Shown piece after piece: positions 19,745 through 28,079 of a stretch of DNA of 64,000 nucleotides (position 1 is its first letter; every line of letters starts with the position of its first letter). The stretch spans positions 808,813 through 872,812 of the forward strand of contig CP157796.1 in assembly GCA_040112665.1 (NCBI GenBank), read 5' to 3'. A model generated the notes under the pieces. It was given only the letters and a program-made list of their open reading frames with translations. It searched no databases and had not been told where the DNA came from. Both the position numbers and the translations under genes were made by a program. Source of the DNA: Oceanicaulis sp. (GTDB taxonomy: Bacteria; Pseudomonadota; Alphaproteobacteria; Caulobacterales; Maricaulaceae).

Positions 19745-21103
19745 CTAAGGCGAACCCGCCGGACAGACGAGGCGGGCACACACGCCCCTGCCGGGGTTCG
19801 AGGCGATCTCGAGCGTCAATCCGCCGCGCTCGGCGAGGCGGAACATGATCTCCATGCCGAGCCCGGCGCGCACCCGGCCCGCGCCTTCGCTGAGCCGCAA
19901 ATCCTCCATCGATCTCAGCACCATCGGTTCGAGGCATAGCCCCGCCCCGTCGTCGGCGAGCCAGAGCTCGACCTGACCGCCGCGCCGCCGCGCCCCGCAG
20001 ACGAGCCGCGTGCCGCCCGAATGGGCCATGGCGTTCGCGGCGAGATTGGCGAGGACATGTCCGGCCACGCCGGGATCGGCGCTGACCGAGGCGTTCGTCT
20101 CGACCACGCGGATCGCAAGTCCGCGCTCGGCGGCGAACTCGCGCAAGGGATCGACAGCGGCGTGCAGCAGAGCCGAAGCCGAGAGCGTGCGCGGTTCGGC
20201 GCGCGCGCGTCCTGCGTCCATCGTCGAAAGCTGCAGGATCGAGGACAGCATGGAGGTGACGTTGCGCGCGACCAGCCGCTGGCGGCGCGCGAGAGCCTGC
20301 ACGCGCGCCACGTCGCCCGCCTCTGCGGCGGCTTCGAGCGCGGAGGCGTTGAGATCGAGCGCATAGACCGGCTGGCGGATGTCGTGCCCGGTCGCAGCCA
20401 GCAGGAAGGTCTGAAGCTCCTCGCTTTTCTCCGCAGAGCGCTTGGCCGCCTCGTAAAGCTGGGTGACGTGAAAGCGCCGCCGGGTTTCGAAATTGCGCAC
20501 CATCGCCATGATCCAGGCGAAGCTGCAGGTGGCGAGCACCAGCACGGTCTGGGTGACCTTGGGATAGAGCGCGCTGTCGCGGTAGACGATCGCCAGTTCG
20601 AGATAGCACAGCGCGAGCCCGGCGCTGAACAGCGCCACCATGCGCGGCATCGAGAAGAAGCCGTAGCCCACCGCGATGGCGAACACGCACATCCAGTAGG
20701 CGGTGAAGACCAGAACGTCGTGTCGCGCCTGGTCGGTCGGCTCGGTCGGCGGGTAGGCGTTCGCGACGGTGACGCAGGTCAAAAGGCACAGGACGAGCCA
20801 GGCGCGCAGAAGCGCCCGCGCCCGCACCCCCGGCCAGGCGGGCTTGCCGAGCCAGATCCAGGCGAAGAGGGCGAGCCCGGTGAGGCCGGTCAGGGCCCTG
20901 AGCCCGGCGGTGGGCAGAAACCAGATCGTGCCGCGCAGGAATTCGAAATCGGGCTGCAGGGTCAGAAGGAAAGCGGCGGAGAGGCCGAACACGGTGAGCC
21001 CGGTCTGCAGCCGCTGGATCGGCCAGGCGTCCGCCTGGTAATCCGCCTCCAGCGCGCGGTCGGCGAAGCGGCCGTCAAGCCGGCTGATCTCGGCGCGTTC
21101 CAT
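19745..21103 (-). CDS. Membrane-bound sensor histidine kinase
   Basis: Predicted 452-residue kinase. About six hydrophobic segments occupy residues 30-200 (for example GLTVFGLSAAFLLTL and VLVFTAYWMCVFAIAVGYGF). The phosphoacceptor box is FLLAATGHDIRQPVYALDL near residue 243, an HDIRQP-type H-box. The ATPase domain shows HVLANLAANAMAHSGG, ADDGAGLCLEP and GLGMEIMFRL. A LuxR-type response regulator is encoded divergently 111 bp away and is the likely partner. The signal is unknown; no periplasmic sensor domain of any size is present, so the membrane segments themselves probably sense. Confidence 0.88.
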   Translation of the reverse strand: MERAEISRLDGRFADRALEADYQADAWPIQRLQTGLTVFGLSAAFLLTLQPDFEFLRGTIWFLPTAGLRALTGLTGLALFAWIWLGKPAWPGVRARALLRAWLVLCLLTCVTVANAYPPTEPTDQARHDVLVFTAYWMCVFAIAVGYGFFSMPRMVALFSAGLALCYLELAIVYRDSALYPKVTQTVLVLATCSFAWIMAMVRNFETRRRFHVTQLYEAAKRSAEKSEELQTFLLAATGHDIRQPVYALDLNASALEAAAEAGDVARVQALARRQRLVARNVTSMLSSILQLSTMDAGRARAEPRTLSASALLHAAVDPLREFAAERGLAIRVVETNASVSADPGVAGHVLANLAANAMAHSGGTRLVCGARRRGGQVELWLADDGAGLCLEPMVLRSMEDLRLSEGAGRVRAGLGMEIMFRLAERGGLTLEIASNPGRGVCARLVCPAGSP

Positions 21104-21214
21104 GTCCGATTATTAAGACAGCCCTGGCCGTCTTCCCCCTCGCCCTCGCCGAAAGCTCGCCTAAGATAGACGCCGGGCTGGGGCCCGCAAGCGGGGTTGA
21201 CGGGGGCGGCGCGG

Positions 21215-21847
21215 ATGGACGCCAGTGTGAGAACGAGAACGCGGGTTTTGGTGGTCGACGACCACGCCTTCGTGCGCGACGCGGCCGAGGCGGTGATCGC
21301 CGGCTGCCATGATCTCGATCCGGTCGGCTCGGCCGGAACGGGCGCTGCGGCCATCGCCAAGGTGTTCGAGCTCGACCCCGACGTGGTGGTGGTCGATTTC
21401 GCGCTTCCCGACATGACCGGCCTCGACGCAGTGGAGACGCTGCGCGCCGAAGGGATTCCCGCGCGCTTCGTGCTTCTCACCGGCGCGCCGCTGGACGCCG
21501 CCGAGCGCGATGCGATCGCGGCGCGGGTGGAGGTGTTTCTTCACAAGGAGGCCGGGCATGAGGCGCTGCTCGGTGCGATCCGAAAGGCGGCTCTGGCCGC
21601 GCCGCTCGCGCCCGCCCCGGCCGATCCGTTCGCCGCGTCGGGCGCCGTGAACGCCGGGCTGCTGACCGCCCGGGAGCGCGCGGTGCTGCGCGAGATCGCC
21701 AGAGGCCGGCCGGTCGGCGAAATCGCCGAGCGGCTGGGCGTGAGCCCTGCGACCGTGCGCAAGCACCGCGAAAACGTGATGAGCAAGCTCAATCTCAACT
21801 CCACCGCCGCGCTGGTTCGGGCGGCGATGCAGATCGGCCAGTACTAG
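21215..21847 (+). CDS. NarL/LuxR-family response regulator
   Basis: Predicted 210-residue regulator. The receiver domain shows VLVVDDHAFVRD, phospho-acceptor VVVVDFALPDMTGLDA, the threonine in FVLLTGAPLD and the lysine in FLHKEAG. The C-terminal LuxR-type HTH is LTARERAVLREIARG, then GEIAERLGVSPATVRKHREN. It is divergent from the histidine kinase and presumably its partner. I prefer ATG 21215 to the upstream TTG 21197, because the receiver fold begins a few residues later. The intergenic region contains AAGAC-N10-GTCTT (21115-21134), a weak operator candidate. Confidence 0.9.
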   Translation: MDASVRTRTRVLVVDDHAFVRDAAEAVIAGCHDLDPVGSAGTGAAAIAKVFELDPDVVVVDFALPDMTGLDAVETLRAEGIPARFVLLTGAPLDAAERDAIAARVEVFLHKEAGHEALLGAIRKAALAAPLAPAPADPFAASGAVNAGLLTARERAVLREIARGRPVGEIAERLGVSPATVRKHRENVMSKLNLNSTAALVRAAMQIGQY

Positions 21848-21850
21848 AAA

Positions 21851-23047
21851 CTAACCGCTGACGAGGTCGGCGTATTCGCCGATCTCCGCCGCCGCGCGGC
21901 CTGCGTCGGTCAGGGAGTTGCGCACCTGGCGCACCGCGCCGACCGAGCGTTCGTCGACCTTGGGATCGGCCGCGTCTGCCATGTCGAGCTCGAAACGATG
22001 GTGACGCCGGTTCACCTTGCGGCGCGGCACGAAGTCCCGCAGCGGCAGGAGACCCAGCGCCTTCAGGAGCCGGTAGGTCTCCGCATCCTCGATCTCCTCG
22101 ACCGGACCGAGAAGCCGGCGCAGGCGCTGCACCAGCCAGGCGTCGGCGGGGCGAAGCGCGCGGCGCGAGCCGTCCGCCTTGCCCACCGATCGGGGCAGGA
22201 CGAGCTGGCCGGCGTTGTCGTCGGCCCAGTCCGCGACCGCCTCGCTGGCTTCCAGCGCTTCGGGCAGGAAGGCGCGCGCGGCGATCGATTGCAGCGCCAG
22301 GGCGGCGACGGGATTGCTGCTGGCGCGGCGCAGCACGCCGCGACCTGGCTCGTCCGGTCCGGCGACGCGCTGGGTCCAGCGCTTGAGCTTGCGGCGCTCC
22401 TCGAGCAGTTCGCGCCCCGGCTCAGAGGCGGCGAGGGTCTGCACCACGCCGAACAGCGCGCAGTCGGCGGTCGTGGGCCGGTCGCCGAAAATGAAAGGCG
22501 AGGCGGTCACCGCGTCCTCGGCGGCGGCGAGCGCGGTGTCGAGCATGGCCCGCACCCCGTCTTCCGCGCCGGTGTGAAGGCCGTAGCCTTCAAGATCGCG
22601 CATCAACCGCCTGCCGATCAGCCGCGTCGTGCGACGCGGGCGTGCGCCTGCGTCGTCGGGCCAGGCGGTGCGGGCGAGCCGCTCGCTGGCCGCGCCGGTG
22701 TCGCTGCTCCACAGAAGATAGGCCGCCGCGGGCGCCAGGCGCTGATCGGCCCAGGCCTCCACCAGATCGCAGGCGAAGCGCGCCGCGATCGAGGGCGGAC
22801 GGAGCCGCTCGCCCGGAGCGGCGCGATCGAGCGCGTCGGCGATGTCGCGCGTGTCGTCCCAGGCGCTCTGATCGGCGGCGACCAGAAGCGGCGCGCCGAT
22901 TCCGCGCAGGCGCGGACGCACCTCTGCGCGCAGGACGAGGACGGTCGCAGGCTTTTCCGCGAACGGGATGTTGCGCCAGCGCAAATACGCCCGCGCCTTG
23001 TGGCAGGCGGGCACGTCGGGCGCGGTGATGAGCGTGTAGGCGCGCAT
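21851..23047 (-). CDS. Glutathione S-transferase-like protein with long C-terminal extension
   Basis: Predicted 398-residue protein. Residues 1-80 form a thioredoxin-like GST N-domain (TLITAPDVPACHKARAYLRW ending in a SAWDDTRDIADALD glutathione-contact-like segment). Residues 85-245 are a helical GST C-domain with FIFGDRPTTADCALFG. The final 130 or so residues extend well beyond an ordinary GST of 200-250 residues, contain WADDNAGQLVLPRS, and resemble nothing I can name. The ATG has AGGGGG just upstream. A stress-promoter-like GGAAC-N17-TGTT lies at 23086-23111. Catalytic activity is unproven. Confidence 0.78.
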   Translation of the reverse strand: MRAYTLITAPDVPACHKARAYLRWRNIPFAEKPATVLVLRAEVRPRLRGIGAPLLVAADQSAWDDTRDIADALDRAAPGERLRPPSIAARFACDLVEAWADQRLAPAAAYLLWSSDTGAASERLARTAWPDDAGARPRRTTRLIGRRLMRDLEGYGLHTGAEDGVRAMLDTALAAAEDAVTASPFIFGDRPTTADCALFGVVQTLAASEPGRELLEERRKLKRWTQRVAGPDEPGRGVLRRASSNPVAALALQSIAARAFLPEALEASEAVADWADDNAGQLVLPRSVGKADGSRRALRPADAWLVQRLRRLLGPVEEIEDAETYRLLKALGLLPLRDFVPRRKVNRRHHRFELDMADAADPKVDERSVGAVRQVRNSLTDAGRAAAEIGEYADLVSG

Positions 23048-23085
23048 GAGGCCCCCTGAGGTCTGAAAAAATTCTCTGGAGGCGC

Positions 23086-23111
23086 AACAGGAAAGGGCGG
23101 GCGGTGGTTCC
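23086..23111 (-). promoter_or_regulatory. Candidate EcfG-type promoter for GST-like gene
   Basis: On the minus strand GGAAC (23111-23107) is separated by 17 bases from TGTT (23089-23086), one mismatch from the general-stress consensus GGAAC-N16/17-CGTT. The -10-like element ends 39 bp before the start codon, a sensible distance. Confidence 0.4.
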
Positions 23112-23207
23112 CCTTCGAAGACCGCAGGCAGGTCGGTTCGCTGCACAGGCGCCGCACCGGTGCGGTTGATCTGCAACACTGCGCGACGCCACGATGGAGT
23201 ACGCCTG

Positions 23208-23522
23208 ATGACCGATCTCACCCCGCCCGCCGCAGCCGCCGAGGCCGCCGAAAAGGGGCTGCGCCTCAGGCGCGAGCATGGCCGGGGCGGCACCTCGGTG
23301 GGCGTGGCGCGCGCCCGGGATCTGAAGAACCGCAAATCGCTGTCGCCCGACACGGTGCGCCGCATGCGCAGTTATTTCCGCCGCCACGCCGTGGACAAGA
23401 AAGCGGATGACTTCGGTGACGACGAGAACCCGTCGGCGGGCTATGTCGCCTGGCTTTTATGGGGCGGAGACGCCGGCCGGGACTGGGCCGAAGCCAAGGC
23501 CGAGGCGCTGGATGAGGACTGA
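23208..23522 (+). CDS. Conserved small protein of unknown function
   Basis: Predicted 104-residue soluble, basic protein. Conserved-looking elements are LRREHGRGGTSVGVARARDL, KNRKSLSPDTVRRMRSYFRR and the C-terminal SAGYVAWLLWGGDAGRDWA. Similar stretches occur, from memory, in small hypothetical proteins of proteobacteria and as parts of phage proteins, but I cannot name a function. The tryptophan-rich C-terminus and arginine-rich middle would suit nucleic-acid binding; that is speculation. It is divergent from the GST-like gene. Confidence 0.7.
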   Translation: MTDLTPPAAAAEAAEKGLRLRREHGRGGTSVGVARARDLKNRKSLSPDTVRRMRSYFRRHAVDKKADDFGDDENPSAGYVAWLLWGGDAGRDWAEAKAEALDED

Positions 23523-23531
23523 CGCCCGCCC

Positions 23532-23750
23532 TCAGTCCTTGTGCAGCTCGGAATGAAGCTTGAGCACGCGCGTGCCGTCCTCGGCCTCGATCAGATAGGC
23601 GGGATTATCCTCTGAGCCGTTGCGGGCGATCGTCTCGCCCTTGATCTGTTCCTCGACGCGGTCGGTGTGCACCTCGGCGACTTCGCCGCCGCCCTCGCCG
23701 TTCCCCCAGTTCCATTTCACGGTCTCGCCCGTGCTGTAGGCTTTCGTCAT
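23532..23750 (-). CDS. DUF2945 / HVA1-TUDOR family small protein
   Basis: Predicted 72-residue protein. The N-terminal TGETVKWNWGNGEGGGEVAEV matches the DUF2945 (hypervirulence-associated TUDOR-like) signature, followed by ARNGSEDNPAYLIEAEDGTRVLKLHSELHK. This is a small beta-barrel domain found widely in bacteria and fungi. The biochemical role is not established. It converges with the preceding small gene across a 9 bp gap. Confidence 0.85.
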   Translation of the reverse strand: MTKAYSTGETVKWNWGNGEGGGEVAEVHTDRVEEQIKGETIARNGSEDNPAYLIEAEDGTRVLKLHSELHKD

Positions 23751-23782
23751 CGCATCTCTCCTGCGTGTCGCATGCCGGAACG

Positions 23783-23808
23783 GGAACGGGCGCGGCGTGC
23801 GGCGGGTT
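23783..23808 (+). promoter_or_regulatory. Candidate EcfG-type promoter (variant)
   Basis: GGAAC at 23783-23787, a 17-base spacer, then GGTT at 23805-23808, 46 bp before the small membrane-protein start at 23855. It differs from the CGTT consensus at one position. A second overlapping GGAAC six bases upstream has no matching -10. Confidence 0.3.
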
Positions 23809-23854
23809 CAAATCCGGCCGCCGGACGGCGCGGCGGAGAGACCCCGGAAGGGCC

Positions 23855-24157
23855 ATGGACGCACTTGAAATCCTGCGCTGGATCGCCGCGGCGACCGGCA
23901 TCACCGCCGCTCTGATCGTCTCCAGCGATCTGGGCCGCAAGGCGACCGGGGCGGGCTTCGTGGTGTTTCTCGCAAGCTCGATCAGCTGGGTAGTGGCGAG
24001 CTACATCCAGGACAAGCCCGCTCTGGCCGCGCAGAACGTCGTGCTCACCGCGATCAACGCTTGGGGCGTCTATCGCTGGCTGTTGCGCGACCATGTCGAC
24101 TGGCGCGTGATCAAGCTCTATCGGAAAATGCGAGGCCGCAGCGCGACGCGTCGATGA
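23855..24157 (+). CDS. Small three-helix membrane protein
   Basis: Predicted 100-residue membrane protein. Hydrophobic segments are ILRWIAAATGITAALIV, TGAGFVVFLASSISWVVASY and NVVLTAINAWGVYRWLL, with a basic C-terminus (KLYRKMRGRSATRR). It resembles small PnuC- or SemiSWEET-like conserved membrane proteins only in hydropathy, and I do not assign a family. Its last 47 bp overlap the convergent PRC-barrel-like gene. Confidence 0.7.
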   Translation: MDALEILRWIAAATGITAALIVSSDLGRKATGAGFVVFLASSISWVVASYIQDKPALAAQNVVLTAINAWGVYRWLLRDHVDWRVIKLYRKMRGRSATRR

Positions 24158-24752
24158 CGCGCGTGATCGGCACGAAGCGCACGCAGTCCGCCTCCACCGT
24201 CAGGCTGTCGCCGGGCTCGCCGTTAAAGCCGGTCTCCATCACCCTCAGACGCTCGATCTCGTTCGCGCCCAGCACCGACGCGACCCGGCCGACCGGTTCG
24301 CCATCCGAGACGACCGGCGCGCCGAAAACGGCCGAAGGCGCGACCCGGCCCACCGGCACAGGACGGGCGAGCGGCATGTCGTCCAGCGGACGGGCGAGCA
24401 GCTCGTCCGCGCTGGCGGTCAGCACGATGTTTCCGGTGGAGAGATCGTAGAGCGCCTCGCTGGCGATCACCGAGACCGGCCGCGTGGGCAGGACCTGTTC
24501 GAGCCAGGGCGAAGGCGCGCCGACCTCGAGCGTGATGGCGATGAGTTCGCCTTCTTCAAGGTGCAGCTGGCGGATATAGGCCGAGCCGTGTTCGAGCCTG
24601 ACCCCGGCCGACAACAGCGCGTCGACATCGGCCTCGCGCACGTCCACGCCGTGGCCTGCGGCCGTGGCCCGGTCGGCGTCGAGCAGCACGGCCATGCTGA
24701 CGGCCGTGCCCAGTGTTGCGGCGTAAAGCGCGGTGGCGGCGAAACCAGCCAT
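24111..24752 (-). CDS. Membrane-anchored protein with PRC-barrel-like C-terminus
   Basis: Predicted 213-residue protein. A single N-terminal hydrophobic segment (FAATALYAATLGTAVSMAVLL) would anchor or export it. The C-terminal half has FGAPVVSDGEPVGRVASVLGANEIERL, which fits a PRC-barrel beta-rich domain, and ends with a region containing VEADCVRFVPITRVID. Confidence in the PRC-barrel call is moderate. It overlaps the convergent small membrane-protein gene by 47 bp, long enough for antisense pairing of the two mRNAs. Confidence 0.65.
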   Translation of the reverse strand: MAGFAATALYAATLGTAVSMAVLLDADRATAAGHGVDVREADVDALLSAGVRLEHGSAYIRQLHLEEGELIAITLEVGAPSPWLEQVLPTRPVSVIASEALYDLSTGNIVLTASADELLARPLDDMPLARPVPVGRVAPSAVFGAPVVSDGEPVGRVASVLGANEIERLRVMETGFNGEPGDSLTVEADCVRFVPITRVIDASRCGLAFSDRA

Positions 24753-24898
24753 GTCGGCCTCCGGATGAAGGCCCCTTCCCGAGGGGTGAACGCCGCGCGG
24801 GCGCGCCGGTTGCGCACCCTCCGGGCGGGAACCGGGGCGAGGCGGGCTGAATTTATCTCATACGAACCGGCGCCCGCCGGGCCCTTGAGGAGATCGCC

Positions 24899-25063
24899 GT
24901 GACCCGTTCCCGCGAGCGTCTTTACATCGCCGCCCTCATCCTCGCCTTCGCCGCCATCGCGTTTCTCGGCGTGATGCTGTGGGACGCGCGCCAGCCCGAC
25001 GAGCGGCTGATCCTCTCGGTCGAGGAGGGCGAGCTTTCGCTTGAAACCGGCGGCCGCCGCTGA
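24899..25063 (+). CDS. Short single-pass membrane protein (54 residues)
   Basis: The ORF starts at GTG 24899, seven bases after a clean GAGGAG (24886-24891), and ends at TGA 25063. The product has a basic N-terminus (MTRSRERLY), one transmembrane segment (IAALILAFAAIAFLGVML) and an acidic cytosolic or periplasmic tail (DERLILSVEEGELSLE). I do not recognise a family. The strong ribosome binding site and clear topology favour a real gene. It is divergent from the PRC-barrel-like gene. Confidence 0.6.
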   Translation: MTRSRERLYIAALILAFAAIAFLGVMLWDARQPDERLILSVEEGELSLETGGRR

Positions 25064-25064
25064 G

Positions 25065-25090
25065 GGAACGAAGCCGCCCGCCGCCGGGTT
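25065..25090 (+). promoter_or_regulatory. Candidate EcfG-type promoter (variant) before MFS gene
   Basis: GGAAC at 25065-25069, a 17-base spacer, then GGTT at 25087-25090, 39 bp before the MFS start codon. It differs from consensus at the first -10 base. Confidence 0.3.
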
Positions 25091-25129
25091 GACGCCCCCT
25101 TCCCGATCCGCCGCGCCCGGAGCGCTGTC

Positions 25130-26398
25130 TTGAAGAACGCCGTCCTCGCCGCAGCCGCGCTTCTGTTCGGCTTCGCCATGCTGCAAATGGGCAACGCGCT
25201 TCAGGGCACGCTGCTCGCTTTGCGCGGCCAGGCCGAAGGTTTCCCCGCCTTCGCCGTCGGCGCCGTCATGTCGGGATTTTTCCTCGGCATGGGGGCGGGG
25301 ACGTTCATCGCGCCCGCGCTGATCCGGAGGGCGGGGCATATGCGCGCCTTCGCCGCTTTCGCCTCGATGGCCTCGGCGGCGGCGCTTTTGCATCTGCTGT
25401 TCCTGAACATCCCCGCCTGGCTTCTCATCCGCGCCTTCACCGGGCTGTGCTTCGCCGGGCTGATCATGGTGGTGGAAAGCTGGCTCAACGCCTCGGTGGA
25501 AAGCAGAAGCCGGGGCGGGATCCTGGCGATCTACGCCGCCACAGGGCTGGGCGCGGGGGCGCTCGGGCAGATGCAGATCTCGCTCGCCGATCCTGAGAGC
25601 TACGTCCTGTTCGCCTGGGTCTCGATCGTTCTGTCGCTGGCGCTGGTGCCTGCGAGCCTTTCGACCGCCGCCCTGCCGCCCGGCGATCCGCCCGAGGCGC
25701 GGCTGGCGGTGCTGCCGATCCTCAGAGCCTCGCCTTTCGGCGCGGGCGCGACCGTGTTCGTGGGCATGACGGTGGGTTGCTTCTTCGCGCTGGGTCCGGT
25801 GTTCGCGCAGGAGCGGGGCCTGGGCCAGGCGCAGCTCGGGCTGTTCATGGCGCTCGCCACCGGTGCGGCGATGCTCAGCCAGTGGCCGCTCGGGCGGCTG
25901 TCTGACAGGACCTCGCGCCGGCTCGTCGCTTCGCTGACCGCTGCTGCGGCGTGCGCTGTGCTGTTCGGGTTTTTAAGCCTTCCCACCGACAGCCTCGCCA
26001 CCCTGGTGCTGGGCGCGGCGCTGGGCGCGACGCTGTTTCCCACCCAGGCGATCGCAGCCGCTCAGGTCAACGACCGGGTCGAGCGCCGCCATGCGGTCGC
26101 TGCGGCCGGAACGCTCGTACTGCTTCTGTCGGCGGGTGCGGCGAGCGGACCGGTGATCGCGGGCGCTGCGATGGACGTGATGGGCGCGCGCGGCTTCGTG
26201 GTGGCGCTGATCGCGTTTCAGGGCGGCATCGTCGCGCTGGGCCTGATCCGGCTGGTCATGAACCCGCGCTTCCGCACCCACGCCGAGCGCACGCGCTGGG
26301 GATCGCTGCAGCCGGTTCTGGGCTTCGCGCCGCGCCTGGGGCCGCTTCAGGGCGATCTGTTCTCCCGCCCCAGGCGCAACAGCGACCGGCGCCGATAA
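25130..26398 (+). CDS. Major facilitator superfamily transporter
   Basis: Predicted 422-residue inner-membrane transporter with about twelve hydrophobic segments. The first half shows GAGTFIAPALIRRAGHMRAF (loop 2-3 region) and GLIMVVESWLNASVESRSRG. The last feature resembles the YcaD-like MFS subgroup, where an ESWLN motif is typical. A central cytoplasmic loop, PPGDPPEARLAVLPILRASP, separates the halves. The start is TTG 25130 with GGAG about 9 bases upstream. Substrate unknown; the hydrophilic C-terminus carries many arginines. Confidence 0.82.
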   Translation: MKNAVLAAAALLFGFAMLQMGNALQGTLLALRGQAEGFPAFAVGAVMSGFFLGMGAGTFIAPALIRRAGHMRAFAAFASMASAAALLHLLFLNIPAWLLIRAFTGLCFAGLIMVVESWLNASVESRSRGGILAIYAATGLGAGALGQMQISLADPESYVLFAWVSIVLSLALVPASLSTAALPPGDPPEARLAVLPILRASPFGAGATVFVGMTVGCFFALGPVFAQERGLGQAQLGLFMALATGAAMLSQWPLGRLSDRTSRRLVASLTAAAACAVLFGFLSLPTDSLATLVLGAALGATLFPTQAIAAAQVNDRVERRHAVAAAGTLVLLLSAGAASGPVIAGAAMDVMGARGFVVALIAFQGGIVALGLIRLVMNPRFRTHAERTRWGSLQPVLGFAPRLGPLQGDLFSRPRRNSDRRR

Positions 26399-26401
26399 AG
26401 C

Positions 26402-26426
26402 GGAACGGGCCGCTCCGCCTCGCGTT
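26402..26426 (+). promoter_or_regulatory. EcfG-type general stress promoter
   Basis: GGAAC (26402-26406), 16 bases, CGTT (26423-26426): an exact match to the alphaproteobacterial general-stress sigma (EcfG/SigT) consensus. The -10 ends 47 bp before the symporter start codon. The sigma factor gene ecfG is encoded in this same window. Confidence 0.75.
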
Positions 26427-26473
26427 CGAATACCGGTCAGACCGGGGCGGGGCCGCGCCGGGAGATCCGCCTC

Positions 26474-28075
26474 ATGGGTGAAGCACAGTTCGAGCTTGCG
26501 ACGATCGACTACATCATCGTCGCCGTCTATTTCATCGGCGTGATGATCCACGGCTGGTGGGCCGGCCGGGGCAAGTCCGGCGCGAAGGACTACTTCCTCG
26601 CAGGCGGCAAGCTGCCCTGGTATCTGATCGGCTTCTCCCTGCTCGCCTCGCAGATGTCGGGCTCGAGCTTCGTGGGGCTGATGGGCGGCACCTATGCCGA
26701 AGGCATGGTGATGTTCAACTATGAGTGGACCGCCGTGATCGTGCTGGTCTTCTTCGCCGTGTTCATGCTGCCCACCTTCCTGAAGGCCGGGCTCTACACC
26801 ATCCCCGAGTATCTGGAGAACCGCTACAGCCCGAACGCCAAGCGGGCGTTTTCGCTGTTCACCCTTCTGGCGATCATGTTCATCGACAGCGCCGGGGCGC
26901 TTTTCGCCGGCGGGCTGGTGATCACCAGCGTCATCCCGGTCGATCTGTGGGTGGCGATCGCGGTGCTGGCGGCGGTGGCGGGGGTCTACACCATCATGGG
27001 CGGGCTTTCCGCGGTGGTGGTGACCGACACCGTGCAGGCGATCCTTCTGATGCTGGGCGCAGGGCTGATCTTCATCATCGGCCTTCAGGAGGTCGGCGGC
27101 TGGGGCGCGCTGTTCAGCGAGCTGCCCGACGAGCGCACCCAGCTCTACCAGCCCGCGAACGACGACTTCCTGCCCTGGCCGGGCATGATCGGGGTGGTGC
27201 TTCTGGGCTTTTACTACTGGACGCTCAACCAGTTCGTCGTGCAGCGCACGCTGGGCGCCAAGAGCCTGGACGAGGGGCGCAAGGGCGCGCTGCTCGCCGG
27301 CGGGCTGAAGCTTCTGAACCTGTTCCTGATGATCATCCCCGGCCTGATCGCCTTCCAGCTCTATCCCGATCTGGAGACCGCCGACCTCGCCTTCCCCTCG
27401 CTAGCCTTCGATCTTCTGCCCATCGGCCTTCGGGGTCTGATCATGACCGCGCTGATCGCCGCGCTCATGTCCAGTCTCGACAGCGCGCTCAACGCGGCCG
27501 GCACGCTGGTCACGATGGACTTCGTCAAGCCCGCCAAGCCGAACCTGTCTGACGAGACGCTGACCAAGATCGGCCGGGTCGTCACCGGTATCGCGATGAT
27601 CGTCGCAGCGGTCTACGCCCCGCTGATCGCCGGCTTCGAGAGCCTGTTCGAGTACTTCCAGTCCGCGCTGGCCTATGTCGCCCCGTCGATCGTGGCGGTC
27701 TTCCTGGTCGGCCTGTTCTGGCGCGGCGCGAGCGCGCCGGGCGCGCTGGCCGGCATCGGCCTGGGCCTCGTGGTGGGCGTTCCGATCTTCGTCACCAAGG
27801 AGGTGCTCGACGTCTGGTCCAATCTCGGCCTGCCGGACATCCACTTCACCATCATGGCGACGATCATGTTCGTGCTCGGTGCGGCGCTGGTCGCCGGTGT
27901 GAGCGTGATCACCCAGCAGCCCGCGAAGGACCAGATCGACAAGGCCACGATCAAGATGAAGGAAATCCGCGAGAGCCTCGCCAGCGAAGGCGATCCGCTC
28001 TGGTTCGACTTCCGGGTCTGGTCGGCCGTGCTGCTGCTGATCACCGCCGGACTGGTCGCCTGGTTCTGGCTCTGA
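26474..28075 (+). CDS. Sodium:solute symporter (SSS/SGLT family)
   Basis: Predicted 533-residue sodium-coupled transporter with about 13-14 transmembrane segments. Family landmarks include DYFLAGGKLPWYLIGFSLLASQMSGSSFVGLMGG at the N-terminal inverted repeat, a Na+-site-like ALIAALMSSLDSALNAAGT, and FWRGASAPGALAGIGLG. The substrate cannot be read from sequence; sugars, proline or other osmolytes are possible. It sits 4 bp upstream of an MscS gene, and an exact EcfG-type promoter precedes it, so a role in osmotic stress is a reasonable inference. Confidence 0.92.
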   Translation: MGEAQFELATIDYIIVAVYFIGVMIHGWWAGRGKSGAKDYFLAGGKLPWYLIGFSLLASQMSGSSFVGLMGGTYAEGMVMFNYEWTAVIVLVFFAVFMLPTFLKAGLYTIPEYLENRYSPNAKRAFSLFTLLAIMFIDSAGALFAGGLVITSVIPVDLWVAIAVLAAVAGVYTIMGGLSAVVVTDTVQAILLMLGAGLIFIIGLQEVGGWGALFSELPDERTQLYQPANDDFLPWPGMIGVVLLGFYYWTLNQFVVQRTLGAKSLDEGRKGALLAGGLKLLNLFLMIIPGLIAFQLYPDLETADLAFPSLAFDLLPIGLRGLIMTALIAALMSSLDSALNAAGTLVTMDFVKPAKPNLSDETLTKIGRVVTGIAMIVAAVYAPLIAGFESLFEYFQSALAYVAPSIVAVFLVGLFWRGASAPGALAGIGLGLVVGVPIFVTKEVLDVWSNLGLPDIHFTIMATIMFVLGAALVAGVSVITQQPAKDQIDKATIKMKEIRESLASEGDPLWFDFRVWSAVLLLITAGLVAWFWL

Positions 28076-28079
28076 GCCC

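Noticed and set aside
21115..21134. AAGAC-N10-GTCTT between the histidine kinase and response regulator
   Set aside because: Short half-sites and a long spacer; too weak to list as an operator without a second copy.
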